Positions 1 through 9,054 of a DNA stretch of 64,000 nt are shown here, in pieces. The position numbers were made by a program, and so were the translations under genes. Each line of letters begins with the position of its first letter. The stretch's first letter is position 1. The stretch lies in assembly GCA_032881465.1 (NCBI GenBank), contig CP126168.1:1674001-1738000 (forward strand), given 5' to 3'. This DNA is from Parvibaculaceae bacterium PLY_AMNH_Bact1 (GTDB lineage Bacteria > Pseudomonadota > Alphaproteobacteria > Parvibaculales > Parvibaculaceae). Under the pieces are notes generated by a model that searched no databases, was not told the DNA's origin, and saw only the letters and a list, made by a program, of their open reading frames with translations.

Positions 1-679
1 CAATCTCCGCAACCGCTTCCAAAAGCGTAAAAATGCCTTTGAGTTCGCGTACTTCACCTAGAAACAGAAAATCAGCCGGGTCCTTGATCGTGGCAATCGC
101 GTCAAACTCAGTTTGTGCCAGACCATTGTGAACCACCTTCGTGTTCGCTGGCAGGTTCCCAAAGCGCTCCGCAAAAACCTTACGTGCAAAATCAGATTCG
201 AAGATAAGGCCATCTGTGCGCCCAAGCATCAGCCTCTCAGCAAATTGAAACATCGCACCCATCAGGCTGTTCGGCGCATAATGAATGCTACCACCGTGAG
301 GCGTATAGATGCGTGCCAAAGGAACAGAACTTGCTGTGAATCTCGCCAACAGCCCGCCTTTTGCCCCATGCCCATGCAGCACATCCGGTGTTAGCTCACG
401 GAGCTTACGTGCGGTCGCCATCAAGGCTTTGACATCGCTGAATCCGGGCATCCTCCCCAGACCGACACGGGTTACACCAAGTTCGCAGTGTTTTTCGAGC
501 TCAGAGATGCGGTCTTGCGTCTGCTGATCATTTGGCGCATCAGCGCAAAGGACGCCAACAAAGTATCCGGCTTCTCTTTGTGCCTTGGCGAGATCGCAAA
601 CATGGCGGAAAAGTCCGCCGACCGGCGATCGCAGGCAGTGAATAACTCGAAGGGGTTGTGCTTGAACAAGGGGACTCAT
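1..679 (-). CDS. Glycosyltransferase family 4 (C-terminus beyond window)
   Basis: About 226 N-terminal residues are visible; the C-terminus lies off the left edge. The N-terminus has the GT4 pattern RVIHCLRSPVGGLFRHVCDLA, followed by HGHGAKGGLLAR and YTPHGG, typical of the donor/acceptor cleft of GT-B retaining glycosyltransferases that add sugars to lipid-linked exopolysaccharide in the cytoplasm. The ATG at 679 is preceded by TGAGG, whose TGA is the stop of the export lipoprotein gene 8 bases upstream, so the two are probably translationally linked. The sugar specificity cannot be read from the sequence. Confidence 0.88.
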   Translation of the reverse strand, partial: MSPLVQAQPLRVIHCLRSPVGGLFRHVCDLAKAQREAGYFVGVLCADAPNDQQTQDRISELEKHCELGVTRVGLGRMPGFSDVKALMATARKLRELTPDVLHGHGAKGGLLARFTASSVPLARIYTPHGGSIHYAPNSLMGAMFQFAERLMLGRTDGLIFESDFARKVFAERFGNLPANTKVVHNGLAQTEFDAIATIKDPADFLFLGEVRELKGIFTLLEAVAEI

Positions 680-687
680 GACAAACC

Positions 688-1242
688 TCAAAAATACCGC
701 TCGCCGATGAGGATGGTGTCACCTGGCCGGATTGCCGCAGTCGTCTCAACACCCAGCTCAACAATACGATCGCCAAGGTTCCGGGTTACGCGCGCAACAT
801 TTGTGTTCGCACGATGAGTATACCCACCAGCGATCGCCACAGCTGTGTTGACGGTCATGCCTGAGACGAATGGATATTGTCCGGCACTACTAACCTCTCC
901 AAGGATGAAGAAAGGTCTGAAATTCAAAACCTCCACGCTGACGCTTGGGTCACGCAGCAATGTTTGAGACAGCACGCTTACCAGAGAGATTTCCAGTTCG
1001 TCTGGTGTCAGCCCCCTCGCCTGCACAGCTTGGATGAGCGGCATCGAAATTTCGCCCGCGCCATCCACAGCATATTCACCTGTCAGATCTTCCTGCCCGA
1101 ATACGATGACCCGCAAACGGTCACCACTGTCTAACCGATAAGGCGCGTTCTGCCCTGCGACCGGCATTTCCGACAGGATGCCTGTGTTCGAACAAGCTCC
1201 TAACAGGCCAACAATCATTGCAATAATAAAAAACCGGCTCAT
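688..1242 (-). CDS. Polysaccharide export lipoprotein, short Wza type
   Basis: 184 residues. A lipoprotein signal peptide ends in LLGAC, with the lipidated Cys at 17; this fixes the start at 1242 rather than at an upstream in-frame ATG, and AAGAAAAAGG lies upstream as a ribosome site. A Poly_export domain (YRLDSGDRLRVIVFG) is followed by one SLBB-like segment (ILGEVSSAGQYPF to AGGYTHRA). Full Wza is about 380 residues with more SLBB domains, so this is the short single-SLBB form often found beside Wzz/BY-kinase genes. It likely forms the periplasmic/outer-membrane export channel for the polysaccharide made by this locus. Transcribed away from the Wzz-type gene, with a 238-base divergent gap between them. 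Confidence 0.9.
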   Translation of the reverse strand: MSRFFIIAMIVGLLGACSNTGILSEMPVAGQNAPYRLDSGDRLRVIVFGQEDLTGEYAVDGAGEISMPLIQAVQARGLTPDELEISLVSVLSQTLLRDPSVSVEVLNFRPFFILGEVSSAGQYPFVSGMTVNTAVAIAGGYTHRANTNVARVTRNLGDRIVELGVETTAAIRPGDTILIGERYF

Positions 1243-1480
1243 AGCGGGCCTTTTTCTTGATCCTGAGATTGTGTTCCACGCTAGACCGAATTCGTTAAGA
1301 CTTTCCGACCAGATGCCCTTCTTCACATCTTGCGTAAACCATCTAAACGTAGGAATTCATTGACGCTTGTGAGCTCTGTTAAGCATTCCGTTACCTAAAC
1401 ACCGTCTACTCAGGTTTCGTGAACAAGTCCGGGATTTCGGACCTGTCGACATCTGTGTGTGCGGGAAACAAAAATAGGTT

Positions 1481-3688
1481 ATGAGCGACACGTCAGCCAC
1501 ACCTCACGTGACCGGGTACGCGCCCTCCCAGGCGGCACCCCGCGCCGACGCGAATTTCGGCGACCGGCGTCGCGCACCTACAAGTACTGAAATCGATCCG
1601 TGGGATCTGCTGAGGGCCATATGGTCTCGCAAAGAACGTCTTCTGCTGCTCTTTGTTGTTTTTCTGACGGTCGGCGCATTTTGGGTTCTAACCATGCAAC
1701 CGACTTATGTTGCAGAATCACAGATCTCCATCAAACCGCGCTCAGGTGAGATTTCCCGCTTCGACACACCAGAACGACCCCAGCAGGCCGATCCGATTTC
1801 GATTGAAAGTGAGGTTCAGATACTGACCTCCGGCGCGCTTGTACCTGCTCTGGTTCGCAAGCTAAATCTACATCAGCTTCCAGAATTCAATCCAGCTCTG
1901 CGCAGTGGCGGACCTTTTTCCCAGCTACTCCAGATTTTCGGCGTGACATCAAAGCCAAAACGCGCATCCGTCGCGGCCATTACTGAGAATGTACTCAACA
2001 GCCTGTCCGTTTACCGACGAGGCGAGAGTCGCGTCATCGCGATCCGCTTTACGTCGAGCGATGCTAAGCGAGCAGCAGCTCTCGCCAATGCTTACGCAGA
2101 AATCTACATTGCCCAACAGGTAGCCGCTGGCAACGCTGTCAACGCAGAAGCGACTGCCTGGTTGAAAGAGCAAATCGAAAACCTCCGAGACGAGGTCGCA
2201 CTGTCTGAGGCAGCAGTTGAACAGTTTCGGGGACGCACTGGTTTGTTTCCTGCAAACAACACAACCCTGCCCCGCGAAGAGCTATCACAGCTCAGCGCTC
2301 AGTTAGTGCAGGCCCAGGCAGAACGCACTGCTGTCATGGCAAGGCTATCACTCGCTAAAGAGCTGGTTGACACCGAAGGCGCCATTGACACCACCGCCGA
2401 GGTGTTGGCGTCTCCGCTCATTCAAAATCTTCGACAGCAAGAGGTACAACTGCGAGCCCTGATTGCGGAATTGTCGGCAACGCTTCTTCCCTCCCATCCG
2501 CGCATGCGCACTTCTCAAGCGAACCTGCAGGATCTCAGGCTTCAGATTGGCCGTGAAGTAGCAAAACTCATCCGTAGCATGGAAAACGAAGCGCACATCT
2601 CCAATGAGCGCGTTCGTACACTGAGTGAACGTGTAGGACGATTGAAAGGTCGAATGGCGCGCCTTGGTCAGCAGGAGGTCGAACTTCGAGCGTTGGAAAG
2701 AGAAGCAGTAGCAAACCGCACATTGTTGGAACAATTCCTTGGGCGCTACGAAGCCGCCAGTGCAAGAGCATCTGCTGACGGTTCTGTTGCCAACGCAGCA
2801 ATTGTTTCCCGGGCACCAGTCCCGACAAGCCCCGCTGCGCCCAACCGAAAATCAGCGATGATCCTTGCAATCATCGGATCAGCTTTTGGAGCTGTCGCCC
2901 TTGTTTTCCTCATTGAAGCAATGGCGCCAGGCTTTCGGACCGCTGAACAGATCGAACGCCAGACAGGCATGCCCTTCCTGGGAACAATGCCTGCGATTAG
3001 CGGTGCAAAATCCTCAGCTGGCATTGCCGCCAACACTATCCGCAATCCCTACGGATACATCGCAGAGGCTCTGCGGCGCCTCCAGTCAAATCTTTTATTG
3101 GCCCGCATCAACGGAAAACCTGCCAGAACACTGCTCGTAACCTCAGCCGTCGACGGCGAGGCCAAAAGCGGTGTCGCAGGCGGTCTCGCACGTTTGATGG
3201 CACAGAGCGGCTACCGCGTCCTGCTTATTGACGCAGACCTGCGTCGTCCAGGTGTCAATCAAACACTCGGCCTGCATCCAACGTGGGGTCTATCAGAGGT
3301 TCTCAGCGGTCGTGTGGAGTTTGAGCGTGTGGTTGTCCGTGATCACGCATCGCCACTACATGTGTTGCAGGCAGGCAGTCAGGTGTCCAACCCGACATCC
3401 CTGCTTGGATCATCCCGAATGACATGGATGATGTATGCACTCGTGCAAAACTACGACTATGTGGTGATTGATGGCCCGCCGGTACACTCCGCATCTGAAG
3501 CACCCGTACTGTCCCAACTGACAGACGTAACTGTTATGTGCGTTAAGTGGGGAGCAACGAACCGACGGTCCGTTATGCGTGGCCTCAAAGTTCTTACAGC
3601 AGCCTCAACGCGCCGGGTTGGCGTATTCTTGACAGGTGTTGACCGGCGGCAATACCGCCGGCTCACCGATGATGCCGCCGACGTCTAA
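1481..3688 (+). CDS. Wzz-type chain-length protein fused to a BY-kinase-like domain
   Basis: 735 residues. Transmembrane segment 1 at about 53-72, a long periplasmic coiled-coil region, transmembrane segment 2 at about 457-480, then a cytoplasmic BY-kinase-like domain. Walker A' is VLLIDADLRRPG (about 580-591) and Walker B is YVVIDGPP (about 660-667). The P-loop reads SAVDGEAKSG, where the family usually has PGEGKS/T, so the glycine before the lysine is alanine. The C-terminus has a single tyrosine (RRQYRR) instead of the usual tyrosine cluster. By family knowledge it controls length and export of the exopolysaccharide. I infer that kinase activity may be weak or lost. Its neighbours are export and modification genes of the same locus. 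Confidence 0.9.
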   Translation: MSDTSATPHVTGYAPSQAAPRADANFGDRRRAPTSTEIDPWDLLRAIWSRKERLLLLFVVFLTVGAFWVLTMQPTYVAESQISIKPRSGEISRFDTPERPQQADPISIESEVQILTSGALVPALVRKLNLHQLPEFNPALRSGGPFSQLLQIFGVTSKPKRASVAAITENVLNSLSVYRRGESRVIAIRFTSSDAKRAAALANAYAEIYIAQQVAAGNAVNAEATAWLKEQIENLRDEVALSEAAVEQFRGRTGLFPANNTTLPREELSQLSAQLVQAQAERTAVMARLSLAKELVDTEGAIDTTAEVLASPLIQNLRQQEVQLRALIAELSATLLPSHPRMRTSQANLQDLRLQIGREVAKLIRSMENEAHISNERVRTLSERVGRLKGRMARLGQQEVELRALEREAVANRTLLEQFLGRYEAASARASADGSVANAAIVSRAPVPTSPAAPNRKSAMILAIIGSAFGAVALVFLIEAMAPGFRTAEQIERQTGMPFLGTMPAISGAKSSAGIAANTIRNPYGYIAEALRRLQSNLLLARINGKPARTLLVTSAVDGEAKSGVAGGLARLMAQSGYRVLLIDADLRRPGVNQTLGLHPTWGLSEVLSGRVEFERVVVRDHASPLHVLQAGSQVSNPTSLLGSSRMTWMMYALVQNYDYVVIDGPPVHSASEAPVLSQLTDVTVMCVKWGATNRRSVMRGLKVLTAASTRRVGVFLTGVDRRQYRRLTDDAADV

Positions 3689-3698
3689 AAACCGTCAA

Positions 3699-4910
3699 CT
3701 ACTTCGCTGCAAACTTCTCACGGAGTTTTGTGAAACTGTCCCAAAGAATTGGGGTCTGTTTGATCGTCCGTTTCGCTGCAAGCAGGACCTGCGTTTTGAT
3801 CAGTGCAGAACGTCCCTTAAGCGTTTCAGCTGACAAATGATCGTGGAGGTCAATCTTGGTCTCACACCATTCATGCTTGTACCGCTCATCACCGATGGTG
3901 AAGTCAAACGTATCAATTCCTCTACCAACAGCCCATTTCATCGTCTCCACGAGCGCCTGAACGCCAGGTGCGAGGCGGCCAAATTTGGGGCCATCGTAAC
4001 TTGCAAGCAGGTAGTAGAAACGCCCTTTGTGCACCAGGCCCCAATTGCCAGCGACATAATCGCCTTCCACTTCCATGTGCGACACATGAGCGATGCCTTC
4101 TGTGCCAGATTTCAGCGTCAGAGCCTTGTAAAAATCTGCGTAGCCTGGTTTTGCGAGAAAATCATTCGCGCCCATTGCTTTCAGCGCCGCTGATTTCAAC
4201 TCAACGAGTTTGTCAACGGAGGCTTCTATATCTTTCGTTGATGTCGGGTGCACATAGACAGTCTCGCCCATCGCTTCGAGCTTTTTCCGACGACTGCGGA
4301 AATGGCGTTTCGCTTTGGCAGTCCGCTTTTCGTCATAGTAGGCATCGAAATCGCCGCCCATAGAGGTCATATGCGCGCCACTTGCATTGAGTTTAGTGTC
4401 CAACTCAAGGAACGGGTTAGGCTGACCCTCAATCATGGCTGGCTGACGCATCAATTCCGCAATGTCATAGGCAGGCAGCACAGCCTGGATGTCTTCCCAT
4501 AGTTTCGAGAACTCTCCGGGCGCCACATGGTCAATGAAATTAGGGGCCAAAAGCGGTCCGTTATAATCGTTCAGATCACCACCAAGCCATGAGAGCTTGG
4601 TCAAAGAACCAGTCTGTTCGATCCCCAAGGGCAAAATCATCAACGGTTTAGCTTTGGAACCCCAGGCGACCACGATCTGCAGATCAACCCCAGCTTTCGA
4701 TCCGATATGCTCGTACCACGTCTCCAGGAAATCAAATGTCTGAAATGCGAAACCGTCAGCTACCTTTTCAAATCGGCGCCAAACGGTCTCGACAGATGAA
4801 AATTCATTGTGAACTGAGAGAAGAACGGACGGGCGCGCTCCACTCGCCATTTCATGGGCGGAGTCATCGACCAGGGCCGCGAATTTGATTTCCTGTGCAG
4901 AAAGGGACAT
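3699..4910 (-). CDS. CelD/BcsL-family GNAT acyltransferase, copy A
   Basis: 403 residues. The start at 4910 is chosen because AGGAAGA sits about 8 bases upstream; an upstream in-frame ATG would add 13 residues with no ribosome site. Family markers are FQTFDFLETWY, LMILPLGI, the basic RHFRSRRKKLEAMG stretch and FDFTIGDERYKHEWCE, as in the GNAT-fold proteins named after cellulose-synthesis CelD/BcsL. These are thought to acylate or aminoacylate sugars or lipids, but substrates are mostly unknown. The product is close in sequence and identical in length to the next gene (5069-6280), so the pair is a tandem duplication. It ends 10 bases from the Wzz-type gene, convergently. Confidence 0.85.
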   Translation of the reverse strand: MSLSAQEIKFAALVDDSAHEMASGARPSVLLSVHNEFSSVETVWRRFEKVADGFAFQTFDFLETWYEHIGSKAGVDLQIVVAWGSKAKPLMILPLGIEQTGSLTKLSWLGGDLNDYNGPLLAPNFIDHVAPGEFSKLWEDIQAVLPAYDIAELMRQPAMIEGQPNPFLELDTKLNASGAHMTSMGGDFDAYYDEKRTAKAKRHFRSRRKKLEAMGETVYVHPTSTKDIEASVDKLVELKSAALKAMGANDFLAKPGYADFYKALTLKSGTEGIAHVSHMEVEGDYVAGNWGLVHKGRFYYLLASYDGPKFGRLAPGVQALVETMKWAVGRGIDTFDFTIGDERYKHEWCETKIDLHDHLSAETLKGRSALIKTQVLLAAKRTIKQTPILWDSFTKLREKFAAK

Positions 4911-4981
4911 GGGGGTGTCTTCCTGATATCTTGTGTTTCGTTCTGGCACACTCTTGTGTTCCAGAAACCCCAGCTATTCTG

Positions 4982-5043
4982 TCTTTTCTCGATTCTAGAC
5001 AGCCAAACCGCGGTTCATGCCAAGAATTGCAAAAACCGTGCAC
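4982..5043. repeat. Duplicated upstream element, copy A
   Basis: This 62-base stretch upstream of acyltransferase copy A aligns without gaps to 6351-6412 upstream of copy B, with 45 of 62 identical positions by hand count. Best-preserved blocks are TCTTTTCTC, CATGCCAA and TTGCA. The tandem duplication therefore included regulatory DNA, and these blocks may be promoter or operator parts. No confident sigma-factor assignment was possible. Confidence 0.6.
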
Positions 5044-5068
5044 ACAATGACCACCATATCTGCCGGGG

Positions 5069-6280
5069 CTATCTAGCCAGAAACCGTGTCCGGAGTTTGG
5101 TGAACGTCTCCCACAGGACCGGCGTCTGCTTTATTTTACGTTTGATGAACAGAAACATCCGTGCTTTGAGCAGCGCAAGAGAACCACGAAAGGTCTTTGC
5201 ATCCAGATGGTTGTGCAGATCGATGTGAATTTCGCACCATTTACTTTTGTAGCTCTCATCACCAACAGTGAAATCGAAGGTCCCAATGCCTTGCTCTGTC
5301 GCCCAGCGCATGGTTTCGACGAGCGCCTGAACACCTGGCTTGTAGCGTCCATAGGTTGGTCCGTTATAACTGGCGAGCAAATAGTAAAACCGGTGCTTAT
5401 GCACCAATCCCCAGATGCCAGCGACATACTTGCCTCCGACCTCAAGATGGGAGACATGCACGCCTCCTGAATCGCTTAGTTTTGTGGCGAGCGATTTGTA
5501 AAAGTCCGCATACCCAGGTTGCATAAGGAAATTCTTGGCGCCCATGGCATTCAATGAAAGTGTCTTAAGATCAACGAGCTTTTCTATTGATAAAACGATG
5601 TCTTCTTCATTGTCAGGTCGCACAAAAACGGTTTCACCAAGTGCCTCAAGCTTCTTCCTGCGGTTGCGGAGATGACTTCGCGCTTTAGCGTTCCTCTTTG
5701 CTTTGTAGTAAGCGTCAAAATCAGCACTCAGCATCGTCATGTGTGCGCCGCTGGCATTGAGCTCTGTGGACAGCTCCATAAACGGGTTTGCTTGTCCCTC
5801 AATCACGGCTGGTTGACGTATAAGCTCAACCATATCGTGACCTGGCAGGGCGGATACGATGTCATCCCAAAGAAATGAAAATTCGCCCGGTGCGACACGC
5901 TCTGCAAATCCTTGGGTGAGAAGGGGTGCGTTATAGTCGTTAATGTCATTTCCCAACCAAGTCAGCGTGCGAGCAAACCTGCCTGTCTCAATCCCCAAAG
6001 GTAAAATCATGATCGGCTTTGCATGGGCATCCCAGGCAACCACGATCTGGATCTCTAAATCGTCCCGAACACCGATATGATCGTACCAGGTCTCCAAAAA
6101 GTCGAATGTTTGAAAAGCAAAGCAATCCGCAGTCTTTTCGAACTGCCGCCAGATTGCTTCAACCGTTGAGAATTCAGTGTGGACGGACAGGAGAACAGAT
6201 GGACGATCTTTCGGTGTTTGGCGACGGTCATTGCTCTCGCGCAATTTGTTAGGCGCCATTTCATCAAAACCAACCGACAT
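5069..6280 (-). CDS. CelD/BcsL-family GNAT acyltransferase, copy B
   Basis: 403 residues, starting at 6280 behind AAAGGAAA, 6 bases upstream. A further in-frame ATG at 6310 lacks a ribosome site. It shares with copy A (3699-4910) the blocks RPSVLLSVH, FAFQTFDFLETWY, MILPLGIE, RRKKLEA and RYKPGVQALVETMRWA, and ends in KRKIKQTPVLWETFTKLR like the other copy. Likely role is acylation or a similar modification of the exopolysaccharide or its lipid carrier, inferred from family and context. It faces the deacetylase gene divergently over 182 bases. Confidence 0.85.
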   Translation of the reverse strand: MSVGFDEMAPNKLRESNDRRQTPKDRPSVLLSVHTEFSTVEAIWRQFEKTADCFAFQTFDFLETWYDHIGVRDDLEIQIVVAWDAHAKPIMILPLGIETGRFARTLTWLGNDINDYNAPLLTQGFAERVAPGEFSFLWDDIVSALPGHDMVELIRQPAVIEGQANPFMELSTELNASGAHMTMLSADFDAYYKAKRNAKARSHLRNRRKKLEALGETVFVRPDNEEDIVLSIEKLVDLKTLSLNAMGAKNFLMQPGYADFYKSLATKLSDSGGVHVSHLEVGGKYVAGIWGLVHKHRFYYLLASYNGPTYGRYKPGVQALVETMRWATEQGIGTFDFTVGDESYKSKWCEIHIDLHNHLDAKTFRGSLALLKARMFLFIKRKIKQTPVLWETFTKLRTRFLAR

Positions 6281-6350
6281 CCACGTTTCCTTTAAGGGCA
6301 CGTGTCTCATTATGAAACGCGCTTACGTTTCACAAATCCACGTACTGCAA

Positions 6351-6412
6351 TCTTTTCTCAATTAAAGACAGTCAAACTGACGACCATGCCAACTGTTGCA
6401 AGGGGCATGCAC
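6351..6412. repeat. Duplicated upstream element, copy B
   Basis: Partner of 4982-5043: same length, no gaps, 45 of 62 identities. Here the element lies in the divergent region between copy B of the acyltransferase and the deacetylase gene, so it could influence both. Confidence 0.6.
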
Positions 6413-6462
6413 CATTGGGTGTATCGGACGTTGCACATTGATCGGATACCAACACAGACGCC

Positions 6463-7518
6463 ATGAGCCTGAAATCGACACTGTTCCGCTCAGCCTTGCT
6501 GACGCTGCACAAATCGAGACTCCATAGCCTGAGTCCGCGCCGCCTTTCCGGTGTTGGCATTGTATTCATGCTGCACAGGGTGCGACCTGCCCCAGAGACC
6601 AATGGATTTGCACCAAATGCGCTTCTCGAGATCACACCGGAATATCTCAATGCTGTTCTGACGACCGTCACCGCTCTAGGTTATGATCTTGTGAGCATGG
6701 ATGAGGCCCATCGACGCCTGCAACAGCGCCGCTTTGATCGGAAATTTGCCGTCTTTACTTTGGATGACGGATACAAAGACAATCTTGAAGTTGCAGCACC
6801 CATATTCGCGAAACACAAGGCGCCCTTCACTGTTTACCTGAGTTCAGGCATGCCAGACGGAACGCTTGATCTGTGGTGGGTGGGACTGGAAGCTGCTATC
6901 CGCGCCCAAGATACCTTGGAATGGACCTGGGCCGGCACTCGCTATGAATTCTCCATGGTGTCCGCAGAGCAAAAGCAGAATGCCTTTGAGACCCTCTATT
7001 GGCCTCTAAGGAACCTGCCGCAGTTAGATCAGCGGATCGCAATGCGGGACCTGGCAGGGCATTGCGGTGTTGATATGAGGCAGGTTACCCGAGAGTGCGC
7101 ACTCACCTGGGATGAGGCACGAGAGCTTTCAAAGCATGCCTATTGCAACCTGGGCGCCCATACAGTCGACCATTTTGCACTTTCCAAGCTCACTGAGACA
7201 GAAGCCCGCCGTGAACTGGTTGAGGGTGCCGAACGCATCAAGCAGGAAACCGGAGATTGGCCTCGCCACTTGGCTTTCCCCTACGGCGACGGAGGGTCCG
7301 CCGGACCCCGCGAGTATGAGCTGGCTCATTTTTTAGGGTTCGACACAGCTGTAACCACGCAAAAGGGCTTTCTGACAGAGACACATGGGGTCAATCCCTA
7401 TTCCATGCCAAGATTGTCGCTAAACGGTGACTATCAGGATCTGAGAATGCTGGAAGTACTGATGAGTGGCTTACCCTTTGCTCTGGCCAGCCTCCTACCG
7501 TCCGTCGAGACCGCCTGA
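6463..7518 (+). CDS. Polysaccharide deacetylase (NodB fold, carbohydrate esterase 4 type)
   Basis: 351 residues. Motif 1 is FTLDDG near residues 98-103 (family T-F-D-D-G: catalytic base and metal-binding Asp). Motif 2 is GAHTVDH near 232-238, the H-S/T-x2-H zinc pair. Motif 3 is FAFPYGD or close to it. These support a metal-dependent N-deacetylase acting on N-acetylated sugars. There is no clear signal peptide, so a cytoplasmic or membrane-associated place is possible; some relatives act on lipid-linked intermediates. Context is the exopolysaccharide locus. No strong ribosome site precedes the ATG. The last 24 bases overlap the end of a convergent small gene. Confidence 0.87.
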   Translation: MSLKSTLFRSALLTLHKSRLHSLSPRRLSGVGIVFMLHRVRPAPETNGFAPNALLEITPEYLNAVLTTVTALGYDLVSMDEAHRRLQQRRFDRKFAVFTLDDGYKDNLEVAAPIFAKHKAPFTVYLSSGMPDGTLDLWWVGLEAAIRAQDTLEWTWAGTRYEFSMVSAEQKQNAFETLYWPLRNLPQLDQRIAMRDLAGHCGVDMRQVTRECALTWDEARELSKHAYCNLGAHTVDHFALSKLTETEARRELVEGAERIKQETGDWPRHLAFPYGDGGSAGPREYELAHFLGFDTAVTTQKGFLTETHGVNPYSMPRLSLNGDYQDLRMLEVLMSGLPFALASLLPSVETA

Positions 7519-7812
7519 CCGCCGCTCCGCCCGTTTTCGCTGTCTGCGACGCCCGAGCCGCACCTCCAACTGACGTCGCCAACGGCGCACTGCATGCAGG
7601 TCCACCGATAAAAACAGGATGCCGAGCGGAATCATCCAGAATCCCAAAATCGGCAAAAAGCCCAAAACGCCCCCGATTACCAGAAGAACACCGGCACCCA
7701 TCCGAATCGGCGCGGAGCCAGGTAAAGGAATCTTCCGCCCATTGAACTTGATAAACGCCAAAAGTCTCTCCGAAACACGCGCTGGCAGGCCAACAACCCT
7801 CTCTAGAACCAC
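7495..7812 (-). CDS. Small membrane protein with glycine-rich hydrophobic core
   Basis: 105 residues from a GTG start. One or two hydrophobic segments (GAGVLLVIGGVLGFLPILGFW, then IPLGILFLSVDL) are followed by a very basic tail (RRWRRQLEVRLGRRRQRKR). This layout is common in short alphaproteobacterial inner-membrane proteins of the PGPGW kind. Function unknown. It overlaps the deacetylase 3' end by 24 bases, convergently. The start is uncertain because no ribosome site is obvious. Confidence 0.6.
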   Translation of the reverse strand: MVLERVVGLPARVSERLLAFIKFNGRKIPLPGSAPIRMGAGVLLVIGGVLGFLPILGFWMIPLGILFLSVDLHAVRRWRRQLEVRLGRRRQRKRAERRSGGLDGR

Positions 7813-7935
7813 CAGTTAGTCACGAAACGCCAAAACCACAAGAATTTTAGAGTTTTGGCGACAATTTCGGGCTAGTAAGGCGAGGTACGGTTTGCTATAT
7901 GCACCGCTCATTGACGGTACAATCCGCCAATCTGA

Positions 7936-8011
7936 TCCCCGGTAGCTCAGTTGGTAGAGCAGTCGGCTGTTAACCGACTTGTCGCTGGTTCGAGTCCGGC
8001 CCGGGGAGCCA
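7936..8011 (+). tRNA. tRNA-Asn (anticodon GTT)
   Basis: Full cloverleaf: acceptor TCCCCGG/CCGGGGA, D arm GCTC/GAGC, anticodon stem GTCGG/CCGAC around loop CTGTTAA, T arm GCTGG/CCGGC around TTCGAGT, discriminator G and encoded CCA. 76 bases. Followed within 6 bases by a strong terminator. Confidence 0.97.
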
Positions 8012-8016
8012 GTTTG

Positions 8017-8052
8017 AAACGGCCAGAACATCTGTTCTGGCCGTTTCCTTTT
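8017..8052 (+). terminator. Rho-independent terminator after tRNA-Asn
   Basis: Perfect 14-base stem AAACGGCCAGAACA / TGTTCTGGCCGTTT with a 2-base loop as written (8017-8030 with 8033-8046), followed by CCTTTT. It probably ends the tRNA-Asn transcript and may also stop the convergent gene at 8062. Confidence 0.85.
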
Positions 8053-8061
8053 GTCCCATCC

Positions 8062-8997
8062 CTACTGAGACTCCTTGACCCCCAGCAAAGCTGCCTGTGG
8101 AGCTCGGATAAAAGCGCCAGGCCGAAAGCCGCGTCCTCCTCCGACAACGACCAGGACCGCTGTTGCGCCGAGAAAAGCTATCTCACGCTTGATTGCGTTG
8201 AGATTGTTCCAGAGCGTCGTATCGACGCTAAATTTGCCCATGCAATACCAAGCAACAATCAAAAAGGCAGCAAGCGCGACAACTCTCACCAGATGTCCAC
8301 TGGCTAGCAGGAGTCCTACTAGGATCAAGAGACCTGGTATCGGTACAAACGACTTGATGTGACCGTAGCCCGCAAAAAAGCCGCCGACCAAAAACACCAC
8401 TGCAACAGAGAGCCGCAGCAACAATCCGTAGACGTCCCAGTCCGTTTGCGGCCGCGCTCCGCCGCGACCAAACAGCTTCCTGTCGAGCGACTGAGCACCC
8501 GATCCAAGATGAAAGAGAACAAGGAACATGCCCGACAACCCTACGTCACGTATCTGAACCAACAGCGCTGGGGAGAAATGAGAGGCTGTATCGGATGGAT
8601 AGCCCGTTGCTGTCACAACAGGTAACGCGATGACAAAGGACCACATGAGAAAGGCATAGAAGAAGCTAAGCGACCTCACAAAGAGACCAGCCATCAATGC
8701 CAACCCCGATATCAATTCAAAAGCAGATAAGACCGATAAAAAAACAAGCGGCGTCAGAAAATCGCTTAATCCACCCGCAAACAAGTATTGTTGAAAAAAG
8801 GTATTGATGTACCCATCAGCAGCCATATAGCGGCTAACCAGAGCATCGGAGTGTTCAGCGCTTAGAGCACGGGACAGTTTCCACCAGCCTCCGATAACAA
8901 AAACCGATCCGAGACTTAGACGCAGGACGAGCGCAATCATGTCCGCACGTGCAGACGAAACGTCAGAGGGGACGTCACCCAGAATTTTGGAAAACAA
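8062..8997 (-). CDS. DoxX/DoxD-like multi-pass membrane protein, internally duplicated
   Basis: About 311 residues using the TTG at 8997, which has GGAGAG at good spacing; a TTG at 9012 and an ATG at 8940 are alternatives. Two similar hydrophobic halves each begin with LRLSLGSVFVIGGWWK- or LRLSVAVVFLVGGFF-like segments, as in DoxX/DoxD-type proteins, which are four-helix membrane units. A linker with KLFGRGGARPQTDW separates the halves. DoxD is known from thiosulfate:quinone oxidoreductase, but many DoxX proteins have other or unknown roles, so no reaction is assigned. Downstream of, and probably cotranscribed with, 9055-9408. Confidence 0.65.
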   Translation of the reverse strand: MFSKILGDVPSDVSSARADMIALVLRLSLGSVFVIGGWWKLSRALSAEHSDALVSRYMAADGYINTFFQQYLFAGGLSDFLTPLVFLSVLSAFELISGLALMAGLFVRSLSFFYAFLMWSFVIALPVVTATGYPSDTASHFSPALLVQIRDVGLSGMFLVLFHLGSGAQSLDRKLFGRGGARPQTDWDVYGLLLRLSVAVVFLVGGFFAGYGHIKSFVPIPGLLILVGLLLASGHLVRVVALAAFLIVAWYCMGKFSVDTTLWNNLNAIKREIAFLGATAVLVVVGGGRGFRPGAFIRAPQAALLGVKESQ

Positions 8998-9054
8998 AAT
9001 TTCTCTCCACAAACAAATATAACGTATTGACGTGCCTTACGAATGAAGGCGGTT

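Noticed and set aside
6311-6462. Sigma-54-type promoter (TGGCA...) upstream of the acyltransferases
   Set aside because: TTGGCATG is conserved, but no TTGC box follows at the required spacing in either copy.
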